A stretch of DNA of 64,000 bases from Atrina japonica (taxonomy: Eukaryota; Mollusca; Bivalvia; Pterioida; Pinnidae): assembly GCA_030159075.1 (NCBI GenBank), contig BROG01000153.1:124001-188000 (forward strand). The letters are read 5' to 3'. Position 1 is the stretch's first letter; each line of letters begins with the position of its first letter. The notes beneath the pieces are model-generated. The model worked only from the letters and a program-made list of their open reading frames with translations, did no database searches and was not told the DNA's origin. The translations under genes were made by a program, and so were the position numbers. Shown one piece after another: positions 47,601-62,611 of the stretch.

Positions 47601-50600
47601 GTTTGAATTTTACTTTTTCTTAAACTGAATAATCCATATCATTTATATAAAAAATTTCAGATACCAAATTATAAATCAATAGAATGTCCAGGACATAGAT
47701 ACAAATCCGGTAAACCAAGAGGTGTGATCAGGTGCCATGGAGGAGTAAGCATCCCCTGTCGACCGGTCACACCCACCGTGAGTCCACAGTTAAGTTCAAT
47801 GAAACACGTGAGGAGTGTATCCTCGTCACAGTTGGTACAGACGTCTCATATAATTAAACCATTTATTTATGTTATTATACCAACATTTACAACGTTCAAT
47901 CATATAATGTGAACATCTTTACACTCAATATTGATAATATAATAGGATAATATTAAAAATCTCAGATACCAAAGTATAAATCTTTAGGATCTCCAGGATA
48001 TAATTACAAATATGGTAAAAAAATGAACAAACACGGAAATCTGGAATCCAAGAGGTGGGATCAGGTGCCATGGAGGAGTAAGCATCCCCTGTCGACCGGT
48101 CACACCCGCCGTGAGTCCAAAGTCAAATCCAAATGAAACACTCAATGAACGAGTTCTCGTAACAATTGGTACAGACGTCTCAAAAACCGCCAACGAAAAT
48201 GCAAGTGGAACTGAGTAGTCGCAAACAAGATTATCACATACCCACCGTAAAATTTGTGGAACTTTGACATCAAACACGGTTATCGATATCCTTGTGTCAA
48301 TAATTTTTATTTGGGTAGTTTAAATCTGTAAATGAAATGTCCATATGTTGAACACGATCTAGCATATCGGATACTTAAATGTAGAAAATTTACGATGGGA
48401 AAGCCTAACTTTGTCTATGAAATCTGTGACAACATTAATAATTGTCCAAGATAGTTGATATGTGCCACATATCTCATAATGAAGCACTATATATCCATAA
48501 ACGAAAGTGTATTGTGCGTATTTGAACTTAAATATGAAAAACATGTTGTACAAGTAATTATTCAAAGAAAGCAATTAAAGTTTGAATGAAATATCCATCG
48601 CTTAGAGTTTCAGCAGGTTCTAATATGGATTTTAATTCTATTACATTTTGGAAATACGTTTTATTACTAAAACCATTGTCCGTTGTCAATCACCAACCGT
48701 TGTTTTCTCTGATGTTAGCTTGAGTGGGTGCTTACTGACAGGGGAAACGGGGTACACGGAGAAATGTGTTCGAGCTTGATTGCTTTGTTTGTTTGTTGTT
48801 GTTTAACGTTCCACTCAAGAATATTTCATGGAGACGTCACCAAATGCCGGTGAAGGGCTTCAAATTTTTGCCTATGCTCGGCACTTACGGCCATTGAGCA
48901 GTGAGAGTTCTTTAACGTGCCGACACCTACTGTGACACGGGACCTCCAGTTTTGACTGTCTTATCCGAAAGGAAACCAACCTGTCGCGGGCGGGACTCGA
49001 ACTCACGACCTCACGATCCAGAGTCGAACGCGCTACCGACTGAGCCAGGCCGGCTCCTGTGTTCGAGCTTACAACCACCATCCTATCTCCCATACTTTAA
49101 TGTCCAATCCAAGGGTCGTTTAAACATAAATTGTTTAAATAACGGAGGTTTAGTTCAATTTATTTCATACTAACAGATTATGTTAAAATAATTGTATGAC
49201 AAGCCTTGGAATGTTTTACTAATACAGACTATGACCCATAGAACAGCGGATTATCTTAATTGCATAGAGACAATTATGCAAATAACAGGAATATGCAATG
49301 AACATAAATGGTGTATTTTGGTGAATAATGGTAATTCGTGTTCACTTAGTCTTTTTATTAGGATAAACTAATGCAATAAAAGCAAAAGTTTCTTAATGGA
49401 TAGTTTGGTATGTTCTCATTATATGCATAGTATTTCCACACATATAAACATTATTCCAAAGTGATAATGCTCAGGACGATCGTTTCTGTCAATTAGACTT
49501 CATCAATTGAGCTCCAATTTTAAATAGATTTTCTAAAATGAAAGTGGTATCAAACAAGGCCAAAAAATAAATCTAAACGTACAGCCAAATCCCTCTAAGG
49601 GTAACCACTGTAAATAGATGACTATCTTACTTTATATTATTTTACCGTAATCAGTACATTTTCCCACATTTTAGAGAATATTTTATGCACTTGACAGGCA
49701 TAATTAGTTAAACCTTTGCCATTAAAAGGAAACTTTAACATATAAGAGAGAGGAAATGGTTTTGTATTTTTAGTTCTTAGACAATAAACAGGAATATACA
49801 TTTATAAAGTATGCAAATAAGTTGATTTACCGTACTGACAATGTGTTATTTATCTTAAATAGATGAGTATATATTTCAGGATTGGTATATGAAAATGGTG
49901 AAAAATGGAAGAAAATACGGCGGTTTGCATTGCAGACGATGCGTGATTTGGGAGTTGGTAAACGATCTCTTGAAGAGTTGATACTGGAAGAAGTTAGAAA
50001 TCTAGATAGCATTCTGGATGAAAGAAATGGAAAACCAATTACCGATGTGAAAGAAATAATGACAATAGCTGTTTGTAATGTTATCCATAGCATCGTGTTT
50101 GGATTTAGGTTTGTATGCAATATATATATCTTCATTTCACGAGATGCGTAATGTAAACAAGTTTTTATTAGCGCCACTACATTAAAAGACATATTTGAAA
50201 GTTGCATGGGTTTTTACGCATTAACACTTAAAACTTCAATCTGATGTAATTTTTTTTGCGTGATAATTAACTTGTGATTTAAAATTTATGCACTAGAACT
50301 GTTTTTTAAAACGGCATTTTATAACTTTAACAAGATGTTCAATTTGATAAAATTTTGTATAAATGTTGAAAGTCTGCTTTAAAGAAATTAATGTGTTTTC
50401 CGCAAAGTGCTGTGCATAAATTACTTAATATTTATAGATCGTCTTTAGAATTTTTAAATTCACTGTCGTTCGTATGATCAAATAATATGAACGCTCCTTT
50501 CCGCAGATGTATAGCTAAACTGATGATTGCATATTAATAAGAACTATTAAAATCTCAGATACCACAGTATAAATCTTCAGGATGTCCAGGATACACATAC

Positions 50601-52177
50601 AAATCTAGTGAATATTGGACAGACACGGACCTCTACTAATCCAGATTTAGGATCAGGTGACATGGAGGAGTAAGTATTTCCCTTGTTGACCGACCACACT
50701 TGCCGTAAGTAAACAGTAATTCACATGAATAAGTGAGGAGCAAATATCTGTCAGAACTGGTACAAACAACTCAGCCAACGCTATCGAACAAATAACTTAA
50801 CATTTCCTTTAGTGAAACGGTGTAATCGCAAACAAGGATTTGATACCGACAAAACTATCTAATACAAGTATGTTGTTTGTCATATACTAGGTATACACAA
50901 GACGACACTACACTGAAAGACCTACAGCACACTGTAGACGTCTTGTTTAAGGGATCACAACCAGTATCCATTGGATATATGTTTCCCCAGTCCATACGAA
51001 ACCTGGTGGTAAGAAATTAATCATCCATTTAAGTATAGATCTATGTTTCTACAGTCCATGCGAAATCTGGTGGAAAGAAACTAGTCATCCATTCAAGAAT
51101 AAATATATGTCTTTACAGCCCCTACGAAATCTGTCGGTAAAAACTATTCATTAATTCAATTATATTTGTTGTCACTAAACATATAATCCTACTCGGTTTA
51201 TTTTCTATTAAATATCTCGCATTAAGTATTCAGTTTTGGTGAGTATCAAAGGACTTATGAAACCATGCGAGCTTTTAATATTGAAGCTGCACATTTGTGT
51301 ACGAATGAGAACTGGGGCAATATATTTTACCTGGAACCGAGACCATAAACAAAGAAAATTCTAAACAAATTTTATTCTCAAAAGTTAAGAATTTACTCAT
51401 CTGAGTAAAAAGTGAAAACTCCCGGACCATTAAAAGAGTTAAAATTTTTATAGATAGAAAGGTGTATGGATAGATAGATAGATAGGTGTATGGATAGATA
51501 GATAGATAGATAGGTGTATGGATAGATAGATAGATAGGTGGATAGATAAATAGAGAGATAGACTAATTGATTGGTTGATTGATTGATAGACGGACAGACA
51601 GACAAACAGACAGAACAGATAGATAGATAGATAGATAGATAGATAAAGCGACCGAGAGACAGAATTTCTTTGTGATCCACAATTTTACCCAAGTTGAGAA
51701 AATTTTCAAGATTTGAGTAAAATCTTGAAGTTGTGTTAAAAGATTGTCTGAGAATAGTTTTATGGCCCTAGGCCTATGTACAAGTGACATATTTGCAATC
51801 CACTGATGTTTAATGATATACTTTGTCGGAATTTAGGGAATACTTGAAAACAACAACCTCACAAATCTGCAGACACAAGACATGTGAAAAAAAATGGCTG
51901 CAACATTTCTATCGAATCTACGAACTGTAATATTATTATATAAAGATGATTTCATCTCGATATTAAAGTCTGAAGGTTGTCAACATCATGATTGCAATCT
52001 GTTTGTGCATAAATATCAATCATTCAAATTGATGTTTCAAACAAATGCTTCAAATAGATGCGTGACAATAAAAGAAAAACATGTTTGTTTTGATAGATAG
52101 ATAGATGGATGGATGGATAAATAGATGGATAGACAGACAGACAAACAGACAAATAGATAGATAGATCGATCGATAGA

Positions 52178-52213
<36 letters not shown>

Positions 52214-52243
52214 TAGACAGATAGATAGGTGGATGGATGGAGC

Positions 52244-52292
<49 letters not shown>

Positions 52293-52370
52293 GGATGGAT
52301 GGATGGATTGATAGAAGGACAGACAGACCGACATTTAGGGACACAATCAGACAGACAGACAGACAGACAA

Positions 52371-52406
<36 letters not shown>

Positions 52407-52458
52407 AGCGACCGACAAACAGATAGATGGATAGATGGATATATAGATAGATAAATAT

Positions 52459-52495
<37 letters not shown>

Positions 52496-55400
52496 TGATT
52501 GATTGATATTCTAATACCAATGATTTTTCGCAGGATCAAAATGCACATAGAGTAAACAAGTGCAGGAGTCACTTGTATAATTACATTGACGAACAAATCA
52601 AAGAACACGAGAAAACGTTTGATGGGAGTGTTCGAGACTTTGTGGATTTATATATCAAGTCTCAGATGAGCGAAGAGAAAGATGACACAACGTTTCTAAG
52701 TAAGTGATTATGTTTGAAATCATTTTTGCAAAAGTTGTGATCAATTGATTTGATTTTGACTCTGGTTAGTATTTTACGCCATATTCAACAATTTTTCAGT
52801 TATATGAATGCGGTCAGTTTTTAATGGTAGAGGAGAGAAGCGGTTACAGTGTACTCGGGGGAGGCCATCGGCCTTCAGCAAGTAAAATGGCAAAACTTTC
52901 TCACAAAATCAGCTTAGGTTCCAGCGTAGCTGGAACCTGCGCTGACCATATGTGAGAGACTTTATAGTTCAAAATGTGATGCTCTATTCACTCGGGCACG
53001 ATGGCTCCCTGATCATTTGATAAAGCTACCATGCTTTTATCTCATGTAATAGATGTAATGGCAGGTATAAGGGTCGCGGGTCACTTGAACTTTACCATGA
53101 CTTACACATGTGGAACATGAGTATCCTTTATCTATCTTCAATTCCAGAATTTGCTATTGTTAAAACTTTTTCTAGAAAATATAGAGACTGATAGTATATT
53201 GTATGTACGAGATGGAGATTTAATGTTATAAAATCCATTATAACGCTGTCAGCCTATTCTGCGCCCTAAGCTCTAATTGTTGTATCAATAAATTACGATA
53301 TTTGAAAATCAAATTGTTATTGTTTACACATGTGAAGTCATCTTTCAGCAATCAGTTCATGGACATTTTATTACTGTGTGTGCTGAATCAACAATAAAAT
53401 TATGGTTTAAACCCTGATACCAATATGTTTTCTCAACCTTATTAATGTCGTTTAATTCTGCGCGCTTCATCAATTATACATTATTATATTTGTTGCCATG
53501 AGCATACATTACTTCGAAGACATCGTAAATGTAGGTCATCATCAGAGATTCCGAGTGAAAAGTGTATAGATTGTTTCAAGAAAGTGTTTCTGTTTAATCT
53601 GACAAAATATATAAACACCCATTTGTCCCTTAAACTTTTATCAAAATGGCGTCTTAAACCGAGTGCTGAGAATTTTGCCATGCTTGGTAAATAATCAATA
53701 TTCAGTTCATTTAATATAAAAAAAACAAAAGAAAAGCATACAATAATATTTTGGCTGAATTCTTAAATATTTTTTAATATGTCATAATGCTAAATACTAT
53801 TTTGGAACGAACTTTAGTGCCTTCAGACGACTCGGGCAGTATCAGATACCCCGCACAGCACCAGATGCTCTCTTAAATCACGTCCATTCTCTATAACTAT
53901 TCACTGGTGACCATCTGAATTGTACCACAATAAGGAATAAATACATGTTAGGTTAACTGGAGCCAAATATATAATGTTAATTACGTAAAAATCACGACTG
54001 TCAAATTTTACATATCGCTGGTATACACAGTGAATTGAGCATAAAGTAGAGCGCAGAGTTTAGACGACGCGCTGAATTAGACGACATCGCGGTATACATG
54101 TATCATCATATTGTTGTCAGTTGCATCTATTTTCCAAAGTTCTTCAGGTTTACGGTAATACGGTTATCATACGATTGTCATGTTCACTAAAATCTTTTAC
54201 ATATAAGTGGACTGTGTGGTTCGGCTAAAATGACGCTTTTATAGTTTTCTATTTCACATTTTACTCACTGAAAACTACAGCGTATTACTTTTACTTACCA
54301 TTTAATTGATGAAAAGTATTTTAAATATGTTTGAACATTTTACAGAAACAAACATGTTCCGAGTAATATTTGATCTCTTTGCGGCTGCAACAGAAACCAC
54401 TGGTAACACCTTGGATTGGGTATTACTATATCTAATAGGATACCCGGATGTTCAACAAAAATGCTTTGATGAATTGGAGAAAGTATGTATGGAATATTTT
54501 AGGTTTAAATTGTAAAACAGTTCGTGATGTTTTTATTTCGTGAGTGATTAACTTGCGCAGGAATTATCAGTTTAACTTTTTCGCGATTTCATATATTTAT
54601 CTAATTATAATATTTACATACAAACCCATGTACCCCTGAAATAGAAGTACTGAGTGGCTATTGAAGTGTCTCTTACAAGAAAGACAAGTATGCACAACAT
54701 TGCAAGCAGATTTTGTTCAACATATGAACATTTCTATACAGATGTAAACTACTCACTGACAAATTATTGACACAGGGATATCGAAAACTGCGTTTGATGT
54801 CAACGTTCGCAAATTTTAAGGTCGGTATAATAGTCTTGTTTGCGATTACTCTGTTTCACTGGGTGAAATGTTGAGTTGTCTTTTTGGTTGGCGGTTGTTG
54901 AGACGTCTGTACCAATTGTGACGAGGATTCGTTCCTCACGTATTTCATTTGGACTTGACTGTGGACTCACGGCGGGTGTGACCGGTGGACTGGGTATGCT
55001 TACTCCTGCATGGCACCTGATCCCACCTCTTGGATTCCAGAGGTCCGTCTTTGTCCATTTTTGCCGGATTTGTATCTGTGTGCTGGACATCCTAAAGATT
55101 TATAATGTCGAATTTGAGATGTTTTAAAATTATTTAAACAGGTTAAATAAACAGTGTTGATATTAAAACGATGCAGACTTGCCGGAAACATATATTATGT
55201 CTCTTTTTATATACAACAAAATGTACATGAGCAATACTACCGCTTGCAATTTGTAATTAATTTCATGTATTCGTGGAAATCCCTGAAAAGGTTAGATCGC
55301 AAAATACAATTTTTACAACATATCAGTGACTAAGCATATGTTCTGAAATGATTGATTGAGACCTGATACTTTCATTTTTATTCCATATTCATGGAGTTAT

Positions 55401-58400
55401 CCTTATGCAAAGGGTAACTTGTGCAAAATGATCAGCCTGTCATCTACAGGGGGTGTATGGCAAGCTATACGCGTTATGACGTAGAATTTCTGTGGCTTCC
55501 AGAATGCAGTATATATTTATGTCAGACATGACTCGGGTATGCGTAGATCTATATAGATATGTAGATCATGCGTAAATCTACATAGACATATATTTAATTT
55601 GTTTGTTTGTTGTTGTTTAACGCCACTTTCAACAATATTTCAATTATATCGTGGCGAGACATATATTAAATAAATAAATAAATTGCAGATAAATAATCAA
55701 CCCATACCTTCAGGGTCTGACAAAGGAATATCAATCCTTGGATACGATTCTTGAATGACAAGACTTGGATTTGTCATTCAAAAACCTTACCTTCGGATTG
55801 AGGATCCTTTGTAATACCCTCAAGATAGGGGTAGATTTTATTAATCGTTAACATCGTTCTAGTGTAAGGTCAATGGTTTTGGAAAGCAAATGATACACAA
55901 ACACTACAATGTATACTCTTATCGACTATCAACCTAGCAAGTTTATTGTCCACCGAGTCGTAGTTGTTGGTGTCGAGGGGGACAATAAACTTTCTGATGT
56001 TCTAATAGCCAGTAAATAAGCGTGTTCGAGTTCAGAGAGCGCATACTAAAGGAAAAACACCAGCTTTGTTTACAACATGGGCGCAGACATTTTGGACACC
56101 CAAAGTTGTGCGGAGGGTAAAATGAGCCCAGTGATCTGATTGGTCATTAAATGAAAAAATTAGTTTTGCCATTAATAAGTGAAATAAAGGTGATAAAAAA
56201 GATACATGAATATTGGTAGTACTTTGGAAATTATAGGGTTGACGGTTGAAAATTGAAAGGGAGGGGTCATATGAGAATAGATATTTTCCTTTGGTGCGGA
56301 ATACTACGAGTTGTAAACAAGTGAAAATTTGAAGTAAAAATGCAACGGCAACCTATACTTTTGATTGCAAATTTTGTTATCAAAAATATTGATCTTTCAC
56401 CACAGGGTACTTATTTGACCCAGATATAATAAACATGGGAGTGACAGTGACCTGAAGTTTTGTAAATTAGCATTGAGGCCTATGGGAAAATATTTGGTGG
56501 TGTCTGTCCTATAGAGAAATTCACATTTGACACATGTAGGCTGGATGAAGCCTTAAAATAAGTCATTTCTCTAATTTTTATCACCTAAATTGCAATTCAT
56601 TCACTTTTACTCATACTTTTAAACAGATTTGAGGGTCTCTATGAAATGGGGCACCTGTTGGGGGTCCACAAGGTGCAAATTTAATAGGTGTGCTGCCTCT
56701 ACACACATTATTATGCATTTGTTGCATATTGAGATCTCTTAATTTTATCTGTATGTTTTATATTACACCTAGAACTAATATTTTATCATTTATTGGTCAA
56801 AATTCCATCTGTACTTGGAAAATTCAAGTATATCCCCACCCTCTCCTACAAACATGCACATGTTCTTTTATAAAAAAAATCATATAGTTATGGTTATGCA
56901 TAGTGACTAATTTTAGCAAAATATTTTGGAAATGATGTTTCTATTGTAATTTGTATTGAATTTCCATATTGTGTTAAATTTGGGTAATAGATAATTTGTA
57001 AATAAAAAATTTCTTTAGAAATAGGGCGTTTTAACATTTTTTTCATAATCTATCAACATTTTAACCTGTAGAAGGAATATTTCAATTTCTTAAATCCAGG
57101 AAATATTGTCCAATAAGAGATTTTTATCTAATTATCATACTCAAGTACCTGTAAAGATAATTATAAAGTATCAATTATATTTTTTTCTGTATTAACTCAT
57201 CAAATATTCATTCAAGTTGCATGTTTTCATAAGTTTTCAAAATTTTCAGTCATGCATTTTTTGTTTGAATCACCTTTTTTCACCCCTCCCCCTTTCAGCA
57301 AATGTCACTTAACACTCTCTTGGGGTCATACCAGACAAAAATTAACACCTGATATTGACTTTAACTGGTTTCAAAACTTAGTATAATTAAAATTTGACTT
57401 AGTTTTTCATCTGAAACAGAACTATACATATGTCATATCCTTTTAAAAGCAATTTGACTATCATTTTGCACCATTTAAGTGTCAGTCATTTTAAAGTCAG
57501 ACTCAGTTATCTGCCCTCTGTATTTAATTACTTACATCATGAGACTGTAATTAAGGGATGAAACAAAACATGGACATGTCTGAAAATGATTACATAACAT
57601 ATTTTATATAAATGAACACAATAAGTCTATTGAAATGTGTTGTATGTAAGGGTATCCCCTCCCAGAAGTTTTACACTTTTATTAAGGGTGCACTTCATTC
57701 CTTGTCAATAAAAGCAATTTGATGATATAAAAAATGACATGGTTTACTTTTAAGTGAGCTTCAGAAATTCTTCTTTACTTCTGGTGCCTACTTGTTTTCA
57801 TGCTCATTAAGCAATGATCCCAAATTTTAAGTTTTTGTGAAGAAAATGGTATATTTTTGTCACTTTTTCCATTATTAAGGGGTACCTTCTACCCTTATTT
57901 GATATCATGGTCAATATTGGTAAATAATGGTATGAAATCATTCAAAATAATGAAGTATATGTGTTACAAACAATTCTGAATGAAAATCATGAAAGAAAAA
58001 CAGACAACTTCTTCATATAATGCATTTATTTGTTAATATCAATGAATGGGATTGAGAGGTAGGGGTGTGACACATTATAGACTGTGTTTCTCTTCAGGTT
58101 GGGTTCCCATCCTCATTATTAAGGGGGCTTGGTGTACAGTTAGTGAGATTTCCAAAAAATGCAAAATGACCATTTTTGGCAATGTTTTGGATAAATCTAT
58201 AGGAAAAACACCAGCTTTGTTTACAACATGGGCGCAGACATTTTGGACACCCAAAGTTGTGCGGAGGGTAAAATGAGCCCAGTGATCTGATTGGTCATTA
58301 AATGAAAAAATTAGTTTTGCCATTAATAAGTGAAATAAAGGTGATAAAAAAAGATACATGAATATTGGTAGTACTTTGGAAATTATAGGGTTGACGGTTG

Positions 58401-61400
58401 AAAATTGAAAGGGAGGGGTCATATGAGAATAGATATTTTCCTTTGGTGCGGAATACTACGAGTTGTAAACAAGTGAAAATTTGAAGTAAAAATGCAACGG
58501 CAACCTATACTTTTGATTGCAAATTTTGTTATCAAAAATATTGATCTTTCACCACAGGGTACTTATTTGACCCAGATATAATAAACATGGGAGTGACAGT
58601 GACCTGAAGTTTTGTAAATTAGCATTGAGGCCTATGGGAAAATATTTGGTGGTGTCTGTCCTAAAACGGAAAAAGGAAGGGGTTGTCTCAAAATCAGCTG
58701 TCATAAAACCATTGAACGTTCGATGATTTGATTGTGAGTATAAAGTGTTTTACGCTTCACTCAACTCTTTGTCAGTCACAATGTATTATGATGGCAGCCA
58801 GTTTTTAATGTTGGAGGAGAGGACCTAATTACAATATACCCGGAAAGAGAACACCGACCTCTGACAAAGAAAATGGCAAAATTAACTTGGATTAAGGATG
58901 TTCTCAAATTATCATATTTTATCATACGCTTAGGATTACATAGTGAATACAAATAAAATATATGAACAAATTGCTATTAACTGTGTTCGTTTCGTTTGCC
59001 ATATGCATGTGCCTGTATTTCAATGTTACCTGAATGAAGTGTAAACAATTACGGATATTAGTGCAGAAAAGGTGTATCAAGGAAATTTGGCACATGTTTA
59101 CAAACAATACGAGTCTAAATCAAATCATAACGGATGACAGGCTACAGGTCAACCAAGGTAAATCGGCACATGTTTACAAACACAACGAGTCGAAATCAAA
59201 TCATAACAGGAGTGGCAAGCCACTTGTCGTCACAAAAGTATTAGAGATTCAGTAATGCATTGAGTCCGTGCAATGCAATATGTTTTATCTGTACAACCTA
59301 TTTTTGGAAAGTAAACCGTATTGTTTTGGTTTATGGTTGACCCCGGATGTGCTACGTTACCTTGGTGTAACTATACGTGTCATATACGTGAGGAAAATGT
59401 TTTCTTTTTCCACCTGTATGTCAATGCTGAGTGTATATTGACAGTTTGTCGTACTTTATCCCTAGGGTGACGACATAACGTATCGTTCACTCCATACTTA
59501 CATTTTACTCGATTCAATATTCCACAATTCGGATGTTGGTGGGGTCGATTCTGAGTAATACATGCTACTTTATAGTGTTGGAAATCCATTTGGACATATC
59601 TTATGTATGATATGTATCAGATAGTTTTGTGGGGAGGACAATAGCTGATTATGCCCTCAGATCCCAATGATGCTCAGATGGTATGGATCTCAACATCATT
59701 TGAAAGTATCGATCATAATAACGGTACATATACAATGATGATGTATGTGTCCACCATAATATAAATGAAGCTCTACCCGGCCGGGCGATTTACCGAAACA
59801 GAGTACAATTACTGAAACAAACTAAGACCAGTTTCCTCGTAGATTTACGCATTCAGCTAATGACGGCCACGTAATAAAGTTTATATGTTTTTCATGCATT
59901 ATAGGTGGGAGAGAATCTATTTCACTACCGCGTTGATATGAATCATCAATCTTTTTTATTCGTTCTCCTACTCCATGTATGTCTACATATTTTCCTGGGG
60001 TCCTGGCTCACTGACATCGACATGGTGTGATTGGTTCAGAATTTTAGGCTACTATATATTCCAGTATGTTCAATAAAAATCCCAGGGTAAAATCAGCAAA
60101 TTGTAAAAAGAAATCATAACCTTGGTTGACAACTTAGCCAATGAAAAACATATCAGCATTGCTAATTATCATCTAATGAACCAAATAGCCAGTGATATAG
60201 GTTACATAGATGATCTAGGTACACAGGTAATCAGAGTTATAACTTCATTTTGTTGAGCTGTCAGTCACTAACATATTTAATGTAACATTACAAGTTTTTA
60301 TTAAACTAAGTGTATTGTTAATTTTACAAATGTATGAATTAATTATTGCCGGTAGTATATGATAAAATTACACCGGAGTCATTTACCATATGTTACCGAT
60401 TTGAAGGCCAAACTCGAGGTCCAGTCTATATAAAGATTTAAATGTTATAACCTATGATACAGTCCATCCAAAACAGCAATACATGTTTCAGTGCCCGCTA
60501 TTAGAACACGACTACGTCAAGAATTGGAAATGTCTACTGAAATCATAATCTATTCTAGGTCGTACGATATTTGTTTTAATCGACCTCGGAGAGTGGTACT
60601 ACGGATGCCTGTTAGGGTCACTCTCAAAGAAAAAAAATATGTTTTAACACGGTAATTATTCGTTTTAACTCTTTAACATTCTCGTTTTATGCGTTAGTTA
60701 TCATGTTAAAACGCGATACGTTCACCATGTTGTTAAAACGAGATGATTTTCTCGTCAAAACGCGTTAGTTATCTTGTTAAACTGCGACAGTTTTCTCGTT
60801 AAAAGGCGATAGTATCTCGTCAAAACACGTTAATTATCTTCAAGTATGTTCATGTATTTCATAAAGACGCCACAATTCAGGAGCTCCGAATGAAAAGATG
60901 ATGCTTTAACTGCTTTAATCTCGCGTTTTACCGAGATACTATCGATTTTGCTTTAAGGAAGAATTTTTTTTTCGCGAGCGAAAAAGCTCTCGCGAAAATA
61001 TGCGTAAATAAGATTCCCGCGAATAAAACTGGATTTACAGTATTGAAAAATGACAAAAATTACCATTGATTGAATAGTATTTGCGTATATAATCAATTAC
61101 GATCTTGTATAGTTTAATCGACAATACCACGATGCATGTCACTATTAATACCTATTGTTTTTTTTCAGCACGTGGGTTGTAACAGAATGGTAACATTATC
61201 AGACCGGAGTAAACTAACTTATATTGAGGCTATGATAATGGAGGTGCAGCGATTGTCAAATATAGGTCTGTATAATATTGAATATTATACATATCGAACC
61301 AAAATAGTGCAATATGTTTTATCACATTTCACTTTAATAAACAATTGACCATTGACAGAGATATGGCAAGCTCTGTCGATCACTATGGTTAGTCTGCCTC

Positions 61401-62393
61401 CATACACTATACAGTGAGCGCTGAATAAATACTATTTTTGATTGGCTAAAAACATTTCGTGTGGTCAGCGAAATTCCTCCATCATAGATTGATCAAAGTA
61501 GTGCAATATAATAAATTTTCTAGTTTACAGTCCAATTACATTTTAAACGATAGAGCACATGACCGTCTCTGGACAAATAAAAATGGAGAACTAAACAAAA
61601 ATGTAGTGTAATCACTTATGCAAATAATCTGTTATTATGAACGTTATTATGGAAGTTCCCATGATAACAAAATAAAGGCCACTGAATGGTCAAACTTGAG
61701 TTATTTTCAGGTTTTGTTGAAAATTGGTATTCACTTGTCAATCGAGTATATTGACATTGCGAATTCATTGGTTAATTGGTTAATGGTACATAAGCATTGG
61801 TTGCCATGGTAACAAAATGAAGGCCTGTGTTTTGTTAAAACTTCAATTTTGTTAGATCTTTATAAGAAAAAAATTATTTATGGGTATTTTTGGAATTCAG
61901 TAGATGTGTATGTGGACGTTGTTATGTTATAGAAATATTTTGTAATAATTTCTACGTGATTGGTTCAAAGGTCAAAGGTCATCGATATTAGTATTTGGGA
62001 TAACTGAAAATGCTGAAACTGCGAAGGGTTGTAGGTTTAAATTATTGGAAATACACAAAAATGAGCTGGTGACCTATTATTGCTTCAATATATTTAGAGA
62101 TTACATGGTTGTGAATGATCTGATATAATTTTTTCAAACTTGTCATATTGCCAAAATACCTTAAATGGACGTTTCCTACTTATATTTTGTTAATAATATT
62201 TCACATCTAGCAATATTTGAAAAAGATACTGTATTGTTAATAAAATTTCTAATGCTAGTCATTAATACAACATCTTCTGTTATATCAAAAGAATTCTCAC
62301 TTCACCAATTGCTATTATTATTTTCAAACAAAATATTTTTATTTGAAGTTGGCTAGATCTCGTAAGAATTAAGTGCATAGGGGTAATAATATT

Positions 62394-62470
<77 letters not shown>

Positions 62471-62567
62471 AAAGTATAAAATAATAGTCATAGTTAACAT
62501 CGTCGTGGTCATCATCAACATCACAATGTGGATCATCACCATAGCGATGATGATGATGATGATGATT

Positions 62568-62611
<44 letters not shown>

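Noticed and set aside
49827..50207. 126-codon minus-strand frame opposite gene 2 exon 2 (and 36039-36293 opposite gene 1 exon 2)
   Set aside because: Shadow of a conserved exon; no motif, and conservation is explained by the P450 coding strand.
56690..56887. Small coding frame inside the direct-repeat insertion
   Set aside because: 65 codons, no motif or plausible start context, surrounded by stops.
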